Source of the DNA: Acorus gramineus
Lineage: Eukaryota > Streptophyta > Magnoliopsida > Acorales > Acoraceae
NCBI GenBank assembly: GCA_030737835.1
Contig: CM060851.1
Coordinates: 4,616,615-4,680,614 of the forward strand
Reading direction: 5' to 3'
Length of the DNA: 64,000 nucleotides
Program-made: the position numbers and the translations under genes
Shown: piece by piece, positions 1 to 10,762 of the stretch
Layout of the letters: each line of letters starts with the position of its first letter
Numbering within the stretch: position 1 is the stretch's first letter
Notes under the pieces: generated by a model
What the model saw: the letters and a program-made list of their open reading frames with translations, nothing else
Databases searched by the model: none
What the model was told of the DNA's origin: nothing

Positions 1-57
1 GTTCTGCCAGCGCTGCTGATATACCTCTTCAACGTCATCCGCGCTCGCACTCGCTGA
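1..57 (+). CDS. MEE60-like membrane protein, 3' end only (copy A)
   Basis: The first 57 bases read as 18 codons plus a TGA stop and encode the end of a hydrophobic protein (LPALLIYLFNVIRARTR). They match the C-terminus of the complete gene ending at 4212, with a few substitutions, and the 3' flank (about 58-383) is also homologous to 4213-4533. This is therefore the tail of a third tandem copy of the MEE60-like gene, cut by the window edge. The last membrane segment and basic C-terminal tail are visible. Whether the missing 5' part is intact cannot be judged here. Confidence 0.8.
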   Translation, partial: VLPALLIYLFNVIRARTR

Positions 58-383
58 CGAGTTGCCGAGGTTTGGAATTGGATTGCTAGATTTTCGAAAG
101 CTAGAGTTAGGGTTTGTGGTGACACTTGATTATAATATAAAAGAATAACATGTTTTTGAATTTTTTTTTTGTGTCGAAGATCTCCGTATACTATGAATTT
201 GAATATAAGAAAGTCTTTGTAGTGTTAATTATATGATCTGTTTGAATCGCAACTCTTACGACTAACTGCCTAATTTTTGTTTTTATTTAAATGTGGTGAT
301 GGGATTTAAATGCCTACTCATGTAGACGTTTAAATTGGATTTTCGAACCAATTGCAATTCTCCGGGGAAGACAATCCACAAAT

Positions 384-940
384 TAGGCATCGGTAACGGT
401 TTGGCCTGGCCCGGCCCGTGGCCAAATAAATAGGCCTAGGCCCTGTCCATGGCCCGGCCTGTGGGCCCATATTTTAAACATGTCATGTTTTTTTAATTTT
501 TTAATTTTAAATTAATCATTTATATATAAATGTTAAAGTAACATAAATTAAAAGGTATAATATTAAGAAAAAAAATATTTACATCAAATGAAATTTCAAA
601 AATAAAATATAAAATGAATTACTTACTTGAAAAATTGAATCACTACATGTAACTAACTAGGTTGGTACTTACATAAATGTCAATAATTTTTATAATTCAA
701 TCACAATTCAAAAAAACCGTTTACATAAAATTAAATGTCACTCATTAATTTTATTGTCCCTCACAGGCTTACAAACTAGCTTGAACAGACCCGATTCGGG
801 CTGATCCGTGGGTCGAGCCTGGCTCAAGAATTAGGACTGAGCCTGACCAACCCTGAAAATGGGCCAGGCAGGTCCAGCCCATGAACGGGTTCCCGCCAGG
901 CGAGTCGACTTTCAAGCCTCGAGCCAAACGGGGACCATTA
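384..940. mobile_element. hAT-like non-autonomous element with empty site in a sister copy
   Basis: A 557-bp insertion is flanked by a perfect 8-bp duplication, ccacaaat (376-383 and 941-948), the size made by hAT transposases. The ends start TAGGC and end CATTA. Both carry GC-rich subterminal motifs (tggcctggcccggcccg on the left, gccaggcgag and cgagccaaacgggg on the right) around an AT-rich core. The homologous flank of MEE60-like copy B (around 4527-4545) has a single ccacaaat and no insertion, so it is the pre-insertion state. No transposase is encoded. Confidence 0.85.
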
Positions 941-1097
941 CCACAAATATTGACTTTGTTGGCCTCACTTGGAACTAATTTTCATAACAAATGTTTTCAA
1001 CGAGAGTGCTGATAAACTCAATCATGTTTGCAACCCGTTTTGCAGTTTGAGGGTGATCCCTCAGTTAACAATACACTCGACTAGTTAACCAAGCTTT

Positions 1098-1208
1098 GAT
1101 TTCGCATGTTTTAGACATTATTTGCTTGAAATATGTCTGCAGAAAGCTGCTATAATAAGACTGTTTGGTTGCACAATCGCAGAAGCAACTTCCTACAATC
1201 GCAATCTA
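1098..1208. repeat. Remnant of a Tourist-like (PIF/Harbinger-type) MITE
   Basis: The segment contains ctgtttggttgcacaatcgc and a cttcctacaatcgcaat stretch, shared with the fuller copy at 29987-30216. One end is missing or degraded and no target duplication can be assigned. Confidence 0.45.
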
Positions 1209-2420
1209 AGTCAATAAGCATCTCTCATTTATGTGAAAAAGGTCAATAGTGGTGTATATAATATACTATATACTAGAGAGTATCATTTTTCAAAAAAAAA
1301 AAAAAAAATACACTGCACTAGTGGTGTATATACTTGAGTGTTTTCTTTTCTCATATCAAACTAAAAGGCTGTGAAAATATATACTTGTTTTCTGATGCTT
1401 GAATTTTATATAAGATGAGAAGTTTTTCCATCTGATCAAATGCTTGATTGTTTCAACTTTGAAGTAAAGTTTGAATTTTTTTTTATTGGTAAGTTTGAAT
1501 GTTATATAGCCAGTACTTCATAGTTATAAAATACTCTGATCCAACTGGCTGGACCGAACGAGCTTCTATTATCTTGTTTTTAATACCATCAAGATCTGAA
1601 TTTATCTGGTATGAATGGTTTATCACATTCCTTAATTTATATGCCATTGATGTTTTTAGACTCTACATAATTTTTTTGAGGTGTATTTTATATTACTAAT
1701 AATCAAAATACATATAGAATATAACTTATTGTCTTTTGTACTTTTTTTTATATTTTATCTCATATCTGGTGTAAATAATATCTCGTATCCAGTGTAAAAA
1801 ATCAGGTTGGACCATTAGGTTCACCCAGTTAAACCTTCAAAATCAGATAATAAGTAAGAATCGATCTGAAGTTAAAAATCAATAAATTAACTGTGCAATA
1901 GTCAGTTTTGAGAAGCAACTACAAATTGTTTCAACCTACCCATTTTCTTGGCCCCACTTAGATTTGCATTTGGATAAATTATGCATTAGAAAAGCGAAAG
2001 ATTTTCAAACATGGATTTAAACATATTTTCAACAATTAACTTTTCAATTTTGATTTTGTTTTTTCAGACTAAAAAACCTAGGGATTGAAAAAGCTAACAA
2101 AACAACATTTTTCAAAGTTGAATTTGAAAACTAAGATTTTAAGAATGTCAACCACACATCCAAAATATAGTCTTCAACTATAAAAACTTATCATTTATTT
2201 CAAAAGTACTTTATAGTAATATTATATAAAATAAATAATTTTCTTTTTTTTTTTTGTTAATCATGAACTAAATAATTAAGATATACATTGGGAGAATAAT
2301 GACACCAATGATCCACTTGAACTTTGTGTGATATCCTTTTCCAAAAATAAAAGGGTCAGAACTGATGATCTTCTCTCACAAGTTTTACAGCTAAGGTGTC
2401 GTCCTACTCCTATCCATGCA

Positions 2421-2861
2421 TAGGGGTGGTAAACGAGCCAAACGAGTCGAGCTTTGACATGTTCAAGCTCGGCTCGTTTATAAACGAGTCGAGCCGAGCC
2501 GAGTTGAGCCGAGCTCACGAGCCTCAACGAGCCTAGCGTTTTCTTCATTTTAGGGTTTTTAAGGATCGAAAACAAATTTTTAACCTAAATGAGTCAAGTT
2601 CATGAGCCTAAATGAGCATAGCTTTGTATTAATTTAATGTTCTGATCTTATAAAAGAGTTTAGTCAAGTTTCAACTAAGTTTTTTATAGCATAATGAGTC
2701 GAATTTGAACACAAAATGAAGTTCGATCCAGGTCCCGAGCCTAACCGAGCTTTAAAAATTGTTCAAGCTCGCTCATTTGTTTAATTGAACGAGCCTGAAC
2801 GAGCTTAAATTGAGCCGAGCCCAAGCCGAGCCCGAGCGGCTTGGTTCGTTTACCAGCCCTA
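2421..2861. mobile_element. hAT-like MITE, 441 bp, perfect 8-bp target duplication
   Basis: The termini are inverted: TAGGGGTGGTAAACGAGCC on the left and GGTTCGTTTACCAGCCCTA on the right. They are flanked by an exact 8-bp duplication tccatgca (2413-2420, 2862-2869). The subterminal zones carry many copies of gagccgag / cgagct type motifs in both orientations, as expected of transposase-binding arrays in hAT elements, and the core is AT-rich. No coding capacity was seen. Confidence 0.9.
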
Positions 2862-3720
2862 TCCATGCATTAATTTTACTATTCTCACGGCAGAGTGAAA
2901 TGTTATAAGGGCATTTCTAATAAAGATCTCTAAAATTATAAGAGCATTTCTAATAAAGTATCAAAAAATATTTAAAAAATTAAAAAATAAATTTAAAGCC
3001 TTGCTATTCATTTATCAATTCCAATCACAAAATCTATTTTTATCTCTATTATATTTTTATATATTATTTTTTTATAAAATTTTAATTTATAATATCCCTC
3101 TTATTTTTTTTGTTATAGTACACATAATTAAGAAATATTAAAAAAATTAAAATTGATAGAAATTAATATTATCAGTTCTGGACCAGGTGATCAATAAACT
3201 TATTGGTTATTCCAAAATTATATCTGTATCCAAAAAAACTAATACAGTGGTTCATCTATTTTAAAATGGATTTAGATGTTGTTTAGCTTGTGTTGTGTTT
3301 TATTTAACTTTCTATATATTTTCTTTAATGTACTATCAGATTGAATTAAAATAAATGATATTTTAGTAGGTGAGTGAAAATAATAATTAATGGAACAAAA
3401 TTAATATTAATATTTTAAAAATAAAAAATATTATTAAAAATATTTTACTTTTTTAACTTATGTTAAACATATTTAATATTAAATCCATTTAAATGGTATC
3501 TACAACATCAAGAGAAAGTTATGACTAAGGTTTTTCTTTATTTTTTTTTTAAAAAAACAAAAAAACAAGAACAAACACATCTATATTTGAAGGCTCGAGG
3601 AGTGAGTGTGAGCCTCCAAATATAGGCTCAAAAACCGTCAGTGTCGATTGGAGGGGGTTTTTAGGAGATGCTCTACTAAGAAACCTTCACAGCAGAACTT
3701 CTTCACCGTCGGATCAAAAA

Positions 3721-4212
3721 ATGGATGGCCTACAACTACCGGTCAAGGCGCCTCCGCCTCCGCCGCCTGGAGCGGAAAAGATCCACAAGACATTGAACAG
3801 GATCGTAAACATGTGCAACCTTTTCTCCTTCACCGCCGCCATCGCCTGCTTATTCTGGACCCCCCTCAAAGGTTGCACCGCCGTGGAGAATTCCATTGTA
3901 ATCTTCAACTTGTTATCCTTTGCGTCTTTCGTCTTCGCCCTGGGCCTCGCTGACGACCGCGGAACCCCCTTCAACAAGACGGCGATCCGCCGCGCGGCGA
4001 TCATCGTCTCGGAAATCGGGACCGTCTCAGGATTGGTGTTCTGGACGATCGCGATGCTGAGCACGGCCGCGCGCGTTCTGATCGAACGTGGGTTGCTCTC
4101 CTGCGACAACAGCTTGATCACGTACGCGGCGGAGCCACCGATCCTGATAGTCACGCTCCTGCCAGCGCTGCTGATATACCTCTTCGTCGTCATCCGCGCT
4201 CACACTCGCTGA
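3721..4212 (+). CDS. MEE60-like four-pass membrane protein, copy B
   Basis: This intronless gene encodes 163 residues. A proline-rich N-terminus (residues 7-17) is followed by four hydrophobic segments at about 28-47, 58-76, 91-113 and 138-158. It resembles the plant family that includes Arabidopsis MEE60 (maternal effect embryo arrest 60), whose biochemical role is not known to me. Shared landmarks with copy C are R/GIVN at the first helix, SxIGTVSG near residue 97-104 and LSC near 125-128. It is about 30 residues shorter than copy C because the loop between helices 2 and 3 is reduced. The start is the ATG that gives the family-like N-terminus. ORFs on the opposite strand are shadows. The family name is recognition from memory, not a search. 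Confidence 0.75.
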   Translation: MDGLQLPVKAPPPPPPGAEKIHKTLNRIVNMCNLFSFTAAIACLFWTPLKGCTAVENSIVIFNLLSFASFVFALGLADDRGTPFNKTAIRRAAIIVSEIGTVSGLVFWTIAMLSTAARVLIERGLLSCDNSLITYAAEPPILIVTLLPALLIYLFVVIRAHTR

Positions 4213-4419
4213 CGAGTTGCCGAGGTTTGGAATTGGATTGCTAGATTTTCGAAAGCTAGAGTTAGGGTTTGTGGTGACACTTGATTATAATATAAAAGAA
4301 TATAATGTTTTGGGTTTTTATCTGTCGGAGCTCTCCGTGTACTATGAATTTGAATATAAAATAGTCTTGGTGGTGTTAATTCTATGATCTGTTTGAATTG
4401 CAACTCTTATGACTAACTG

Positions 4420-6030
4420 TCTAATTTTTTGTTTTTATTTAAATGTGGTGATGGGATTTAAATTCCTACTCATGTAGACGTTTAAATTGGATTTTTCAAC
4501 GGATTGCAATTCTATGGGGAAGATAATCCACAAATATTGACTTTGTTGGCCTCGTTTGGAACTAATTTTCAAAACAAGTGTTTTCACACAGAGTGCTGCT
4601 AAACTCAATCCCGTTTGCAACCCCTTTTGCAGTGTGGAGGTGATCCCTCAGTCAACTATAGACTCCACTAGTGGTGTATATACTGTCTTGAGCCTTCAAT
4701 TACACTCTGATAGTGGTGTATACTCTATGTGTGTAATGTATGCTCCGTTATTTTTTTTTTAATTTTTTTGAGAAAAATAAAAATATTTAATGATTTATCT
4801 AGATATATTACTTAACTTTTCACAATAGTATGTGATTTATTAGACAAGTATATACTTAAAAAAAAATCAAAATCGTTTATGATTGCAGACATGGCTACAA
4901 ATGAGGCTGAACATATCATTTTCCTTTCATAAAAGTTGCTCGCTACCTCTCAATCAATCTATTCATGATAGCTATTTTGTTGACTTGTAATACTAAGAAT
5001 CTAAATCTCAAAATTAAAAATGATAGTTAATAGAATCATTTGAAACTGATTATCTGAAAACTGATGTTGTTTGGTAATTGGCTCCAAATGATAGTTGGCT
5101 TTCATACTGGGGGATGGTTTATTTTTTTGATATTGATGTGGAGGTGGGGAGGTTAGGTTTTGTCAGCCTTTTGATTATGTTATTCAATGTATGTTTGGGA
5201 GAGGGAGTTGAGCTTAACTGGGAAGAAAGCAGAGGTTGTTTTCAATGGTGTTGGTTTCTACTTGCTACTGATGGGATTTAAATTCCTATTGTAGATGTTT
5301 AAATTGGATTTCCGACCAATTGCAATATAATTATGTGGGGAAGATAATCCACAAATATTGATGTCTTTTTATTTTTGTATGTGTGTAAACAAATATTAAT
5401 ATCTTTTTTTTTTCATAAACAACTGATTATACACTCAATCCTGTTTACAACCCTGTTTGCACTCCGAAGGCGGTCGCTAGTCAACAATACACTCTACTAG
5501 TGGTGTATATACAGTCTCGGTGCAGTATATATACTCCATTAGTGTACTATATGCTTAATTTTTTTTTCAAAAATAAATGTATTGGTTTATCTAGTCATAC
5601 TTCATTTTTCATAATGGTATGTGCATAATTAGATGAGTATACACTTTACAAAACAATCAAAATGGTTGGGGATTGACATGAGCAAACAAGACTGGATATA
5701 TCATTTTCCTTTCATAAAAGCTGCTCTCTACCTCTACAATCAATTTATTCATGATGCTATTTTGTTGACTTTTAATACTAAAAATCCAATATCAAAGTTT
5801 ATAGTTAAAAGAACTGTTTCGAATTGATTATCTGAAAACAGATTTTGTTTTTGGTAATTGGCTCCAAATGATAGTTGCTTTCATACTGGGGGATAGTTTA
5901 TTTTTTTGATATTGATGTGGATGTGGGGAGGTTAGGTTTTCTCTGCCTTTTGATTATATTATTCAATGTATATTTGGGACATGGAGTTGATCTTGATTGG
6001 GAAGAAACAGAGGTTGTTTTCAGTGGTTTC
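4420..6030 (+). repeat. Reiterated 3' flank of the MEE60-like gene
   Basis: Sequence downstream of copy B recurs several times. A block with gatgggatttaaattcctac and aagataatccacaaatatt occurs at about 4450-4540 and 5270-5360, and in copy A at 298-383. A block with ggctccaaatgatagttg and gatattgatgtggaggtggg occurs at about 5080-5160, 5860-5940 and, in unit C, 9910-9960. The window thus shows partial internal re-duplications inside the larger tandem unit. No gene is present. Confidence 0.75.
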
Positions 6031-6360
6031 AGATGAGCTGTGGGTGCTTCACTTAAAAAGCTTAAATAAATCCTTACAATTCAACATAGGTGAAGGGAAA
6101 AAAAAAAAAACATACGTCAAGGAGAATCTCAATATTTCAAAAATCACCATGCCGAGTGGTAAATATTCTTATGTTTCTCAGCCTAAAATTTGGCATTTGA
6201 CACCCCCTGGAAAGCACATCTCAGGAGTGAAGAACACTTCTTTCCATATTGTATCTGAGAGAAAAACAATATGGGGAAACCTCTAAGCTTGCTCGTGAGT
6301 CGTTGATCTTTCTTTTCACTGGTCTGGGTCGCCTTATTGCGATCTCTGTCCGTGGCTAAA

Positions 6361-7030
6361 GATTAATCCTTCACTTCAATTTCTACCGCCTCTGCTGCTC
6401 CCATTGGCTTTCTCCACCTTCTCTTCAATGTCTATTTTCTCTGGCCTTATGACTATCTCAACCATGCCAAGGCCATGGGAACAGTTTTTTGGACCCAAAA
6501 CTTGACCAATGTGGTTATCTCCTGGCATGGGTGCATTCAGATATTGTTCTAAGACCTCCTCAGATGCGCTGAAGAATCATGTTCGCTCCCTAGAATCCCT
6601 GAAATCATTGAAGAGGTAAATAAAGTTCCATCTTCTTCCCCACCTTGTTTTAACCATTGATCAAGTTGGATCCAAAATGGCCTCACAATTTGACAAAAAA
6701 CTTGGTTTACTGGAACACGCAGCTCTAGTTATAGGGCTACAAGGCTTGTGAATGACAAGGGACCTCTGGATCAAACCAGATTGCAATGATTGAACTATGT
6801 GTTGTTTCTAGGGTTACCGTGATGGAAACAAGGTTCGCTCAGGGATCCTAACCGGAGGTCCAGATATCAGTTACACATTTTGCTTACTATGGCTTTATTG
6901 AAGAAAGCCTCTACAAGGCTCTTTCAGATTTGGGAGTTGGTAAGGTGTAGTTGTCAGGCGACGAGAATTGAAGTTGCTCAGCTGCTTGTGATAAAAAGGA
7001 TCTTCCTGTGCTTTACCCATGGTGAGTGCA
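6361..7030 (+). pseudogene. GT4 glycosyltransferase relic, unit B
   Basis: Fragments in shifting frames line up in order with the intact gene at 13932-15428. About 6511-6545 translates as LTNVVISWHG, matching LTNVAVSWHG of the intact protein. About 6600-6620 gives an IIEEV stretch. About 6858-6920 corresponds to the GPEMGYVF region, followed by a lysine-rich stretch. Stops, frameshifts and large deletions preclude function. It ends about 300 bp upstream of the LTP gene at 7317, the same arrangement as unit C. Confidence 0.75.
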
Positions 7031-7266
7031 GTAGGTGGTAGTGGATCATTGCAGGTACCAACTTTTATCAAGGTTACATTTGCCAGACACTAATAGGTTT
7101 CCAGGCCATTCTATGCCATTATCAGATGAAGTGTTAAGTGATGCCATTAAAAATACAATGTTCACTAGTCACTATTCAATACTAGTGCAGCATCCATTAT
7201 GTTTGTGTGGATGTTGAGAGCTTGCCCTTCAATTTTCATTTCTTCCATTCAAAATCACTCCCCCCA

Positions 7267-7273
7267 TATAAAA
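7267..7273 (+). promoter_or_regulatory. TATA box of LTP gene B
   Basis: TATAAAA lies 44 bp upstream of the first ATG at 7317, a normal core-promoter position for a short plant 5' leader. The second LTP gene has the same motif in the same place. Confidence 0.65.
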
Positions 7274-7316
7274 CCCAGTAGAATTACAACAAATCAATCA
7301 TTGTGGAAGGGAAGAA

Positions 7317-7766
7317 ATGGAATCCATGAAGAATAAGCTCTTCTGTGTTCTCGCAATTCTCCTGATTGCGAGCATTGCAACATTCGACAAGGCCAATGGA
7401 GCTGGCGAGTGCGGGGGAACCCCCGCCGATATATTGGCGATGAGGCTTGCCCCATGTGCGATGGCAAGCCAGGACCCCCAGGCGGCGGTGAACCCGAGGT
7501 GCTGCCAAGAAGTGAAGAGAATGGGACAGAATCCAAGCTGCCTCTGTGCGGTTCTGCTCTCCGATACTGCTAAAAGCGCAGGCGTTAAGCCCGAAGTCGC
7601 TATCACGATCCCTAAACGCTGCAACATCGCTGATCGACCTGTCGGCTACAGATGCGGAGGTCATGAGTTTTCCTTGTTCAGTTTTTGGTTTGATTATATA
7701 GTCTGTTCATTAAAGTTTTTGTTGTTGAATGTTGATTGTGTTTTTGCAGATTATACACTGCCCTGA
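7317..7766 (+). CDS. DIR1-like non-specific lipid-transfer protein, copy B
   Basis: Two exons, 7317-7659 and 7750-7766, give 119 residues. The intron (7660-7749) is GT-AG and sits six codons before the stop, a usual place for LTP genes. Residues 1-29 are a signal peptide. The mature part has the eight-cysteine motif at C32, C47, C62, C63, C75, C77, C102 and C113. It also has the GQNPSCLCAVLLSDTAK and VAITIPKRCNIADRPVGY blocks typical of DIR1-type LTPs, which bind lipids in the apoplast and include a systemic-resistance factor. The C-terminus is DYTLP where the family usually has AYTLP. A second ATG three codons downstream matches copy C and may be the true start. A candidate poly(A) signal AATAAA lies at 7848-7853. 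The intron is 90 nt with no in-frame stop, so retention would give a 149-residue form. Confidence 0.93.
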   Translation: MESMKNKLFCVLAILLIASIATFDKANGAGECGGTPADILAMRLAPCAMASQDPQAAVNPRCCQEVKRMGQNPSCLCAVLLSDTAKSAGVKPEVAITIPKRCNIADRPVGYRCGGHEFSLFSFWFDYIVCSLKFLLLNVDCVFADYTLP

Positions 7767-7853
7767 AGAGACCATGGGAATAGAGTGTGTCAAGAAGTGC
7801 TTATGTGGTTATGTGATGTGGCTGTGTTGTGGTAGCTTATCTGATCGAATAAA

Positions 7854-8680
7854 AATGTGCTAATGTATCAACTGTTCGAATGTTGTTGATGGTTGTACTG
7901 GGAATCTTTAAATAATATATATGAAAAATGATGTTCAGCCCCGCTTGTGATTTACACCTTTTATTTTAAAATTTCTTTTACACTTTTTCATCGAAATACA
8001 TATTATTATACAAAATAAAGGGTATATTAAGATTCAATTTAGCACTTTATTTTTATTTTTATTTTATATACTATAATATAATTTCATACATTATGATATC
8101 ACAGAGGACTAAAAAAACAGAATGAGTATATCAGCGCTCATAATATGTATAATAAAAATAGTTAAAGTCATTTATGTCCATACAAACATGGATATTGCAC
8201 ATAACATTGTCAGGGTAGACATGTAAGTTTTAAAAAACTCATAAAAACATAATTGTCATTCATAAGTTAAATTTCTATTCAAAATTAATCAAACATTTTA
8301 TAAATTTTTAATTACCATGTAACTGTACATATAGTCCTTATAAACAAATATAAATACAAATTAGTTCTTGTAAAAAATCAAAATATCATGGTAAAATTTT
8401 TACATTTTTTCATTCTTAAATATGCGCATTCGTTGAAGGAGTAAAAATATTAAAGATAATTTAATCATTTCTTGAAATATATTAGAATTAAATGTGATAG
8501 GTTAAAGAAGAATGTATACGAGTTTTAAACTTAATGAGGGCTAATTAGTTTTTTATCCTCACCGGGAGAGAGAGTTACAATAAAGCTCACACCAGAGATT
8601 CCTTCCTTCCCATTATAATCTCCATCAAAACTTTCCCCGACCGAGCGACCGACGGATCTTTAAAAAAAAAAAAAAAAAAA
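7854..8680. other. AT-rich spacer upstream of MEE60-like copy C
   Basis: I see no gene or bounded element. The last part (about 8560-8680) should be the promoter and leader of the next gene. A run of 19 A residues (8662-8680) directly abuts its ATG. Confidence 0.5.
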
Positions 8681-9268
8681 ATGGAGGGCGTGGAACAACC
8701 ACCGATCAGGGCGGCGCATCCGCCTCCGCCGCGGTACTCCACGAGCATCCAAATCACGGCATTGGACGGGATCGTGAACGTGAACTCCCTCTTCACCTTC
8801 GCCGCCTTCGTCGGCCTCGCCTGGAGCCCCTCCAACGGAGGCGTCCTCGTCGACTCCCCCACCTGCGCCGCCGGACCACACCTGGCGGAGTCCATGGTGA
8901 CCTTCCACGTCTTCTCCTTCTCGTCCTTCCTCTTCTCCAGCCTCGTCGCCATGTCCCTCAAGCAGGCCATCCGCCTCGCCTGGGTGGGCAACGGCGGCGG
9001 CGGAAGCTCCGGATCCGGCGCCGCAGCTGCTCTGCGGGCCCACGTCAACAAGGCGGCGCTCCGAGCGGGGATCGTAATCTCGGCCATCGGAACCGTCTCG
9101 GGATACGCGTTCTTGATGCTCGCGCTCGTGGATCTCGTGCAGATCAAGCTCGGGACGCTCTCCTGCGGCAGTCTGCACACGTACGGGGCGGTGGTGCCGC
9201 TCCTGATATTCGTTCCGACGGCGTTGCTGTTCTACGTCTCCGTCGTCTTCTATGCCTTCACTCGCTGA
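8681..9268 (+). CDS. MEE60-like four-pass membrane protein, copy C
   Basis: This intronless gene encodes 195 residues and is the best match here to the plant MEE60-like family. After a proline-rich N-terminus (residues 7-17) come ITALDGIVNVNSLFTFAAF (24-42), a loop with C62, and helix 2 (72-92, VFSFSSFLFSSLVAMSLK). A Gly/Ser/Ala linker (104-118) is followed by helix 3 (127-150) after NKAALRAGIVISAIGTVSG, the QIKLGTLSCGS loop (154-164), and helix 4 (168-192) ending in YAFTR. Coding GC content is much higher than in the flanks. The glycine-rich linker is absent from copy B. The start codon lies directly after a 19-A tract. A membrane location is predicted and the molecular role is unknown. Confidence 0.8.
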   Translation: MEGVEQPPIRAAHPPPPRYSTSIQITALDGIVNVNSLFTFAAFVGLAWSPSNGGVLVDSPTCAAGPHLAESMVTFHVFSFSSFLFSSLVAMSLKQAIRLAWVGNGGGGSSGSGAAAALRAHVNKAALRAGIVISAIGTVSGYAFLMLALVDLVQIKLGTLSCGSLHTYGAVVPLLIFVPTALLFYVSVVFYAFTR

Positions 9269-10360
9269 CGAGTTTGATGAGGTTTGGATCGCTCGATCTG
9301 GAAAGCTAGGGCTAGGGGTTGTGCTTGCCTTGTTATCGTGTGATTGGTAGTAGATTATGATATCATGTTTTGCTTTTGATCTTTGAAACTAACTATTTGT
9401 TGTAGATTTGAAGAGGAAGTTGTCTGTATCATGTTAATTCTATGATCTGCTTGCTTTTGGATGTAAGAAAATTGGGTGAAATTGGAATTGCAATTCTTAT
9501 GATTATCCAGTTTACATGTCTTGATTTAAATGTGTAAACATGGAATGGATGGAATTGGACTTCCAAGTCGGCATTGTTCACTGCTCTTGAATTTTAATTT
9601 GATTAGGAGGAATTAGGGTCAGTTTGGTGTTCATTCCTCTAGAATCCCCAGGAAAATCGCGTTTGGAATCATCCATTCCTGGATATCATGGGCAAAATGG
9701 AATATTTCAAAACTGGATTCCTGAGAAGTAGGAATTTTTATTTTAGAAACTGACACTTAGTTTCTGAAATTGGATTTCCAACCAATTGCAATTCCAACTT
9801 ATGGTTAAGTTTATGGGGAAGTGAACCCACAAATGTTGATGTGTGTTTTTCTTTGTTTGATGTGTTAAAAGAGTTTTTCTTTGTTTAAGTAGTTACTTTT
9901 ATAGTGGGTGGATGGGTTTTTTTTATATTGATGTGGAGGTGGGGAGGTTAGGTTTTGCCTGCCTTTTGATTATATAATTCAATGTTTGTTTGGGAAACGA
10001 AGTTGAATCTAATTGGGAATTGCAACAGATATGGTTCTCAACGAGTCAGATGAGCTGTGGGAGCATCAGATTAAAAGCATAACTAAAGCCTTAAAAAATT
10101 AACATGGGTGAAATACTAGATATTAACAATCACCATGCGAGTTATATAGTCTGTTATTTCACTGCCTAAAATTTGGCAGAGATCCATATGCTGAAACTAT
10201 TTCTTAATACCTCCGGAAATCGCATCGCCCAGGTGAAAAACACTACTTTCCATGTTGCTGATAAAAAAGCAATTCCAATGTAGGAAATCTCTGACTTCTT
10301 GTAAGCCATTTACTGATCTGAATCGCCTTGTCGTGATCTTCATCCTTGGCTAAAGATCAA
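9269..10360 (+). repeat. Unit C flank homologous to unit B flank
   Basis: About 9760-10360 aligns with 5290-6360 in pieces: gaacccacaaatgttgatg, the gatattgatgtggaggtggg block, agatgagctgtgggagcatc and cctaaaatttggca. The homology shows that the duplication carried the noncoding spacer between the MEE60-like gene and the glycosyltransferase relic. No ORF is conserved between the two copies. Confidence 0.7.
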
Positions 10361-10762
10361 TTCTTCACTTCATTTTCTAGTGCCTCTACTACTCCCATTT
10401 GCTTTCTCCACCTTATATTCAATATCCTTTTTCTACTAGTTATACTGCTTCATATCATGCAACTACCGATATTACGACAATTCCATTTCTGAAAAACCAT
10501 TTCATTGATCCCTTATCTTTCCCTAACCATCACTGAACCCTGTTGGGGGCCTCTAACAGCATGCCCAGACCTTCACATGGCTCTTGTCTGAAGTGGCTAT
10601 GAGCCCTTAGCTCTACTTGTTCGAAACGGTCATGCACATACCTTTCCCACACAATTCCTGCCATCTCTCTTAACCAACCTTTAAGCCTTTAAGGCCTGGG
10701 AACAGTTTCAGACCCAACATTCCACCATGTGATCATTTGATCCGAGCCACACCAAAAGTCTA

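Larger units (their letters stand above)
58..3720. other. Intergenic, tandem-duplication flank plus transposons
   Basis: No gene was recognised. The left third (58-383 and 949-1100) is the 3' flank of MEE60-like copy A and is homologous to 4213-4700. It is interrupted by an element at 384-940, and a second hAT-like element sits at 2421-2861. The rest is AT-rich sequence with homopolymer runs and short ORFs that look random. Confidence 0.7.

Noticed and set aside
1499-1699. 66-codon ORF in the left spacer
   Set aside because: Phe/Ile/Tyr-rich composition as expected by chance in AT-rich DNA; no splice or promoter context.
5966-6286. 106-codon ORF upstream of the unit B glycosyltransferase relic
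   Set aside because: The homologous sequence in unit C (about 10000-10290) is frameshifted and stopped, so coding is not conserved. It is duplicated spacer.
7500-7664. Antisense ORFs over LTP copy B
   Set aside because: They overlap the eight-cysteine coding frame and have no independent support.
8587-9180. Two antisense ORFs of 197 and 172 codons under MEE60-like copy C
   Set aside because: Shadow frames of a GC-rich coding region. The poly-A tract produces their poly-Phe tails.
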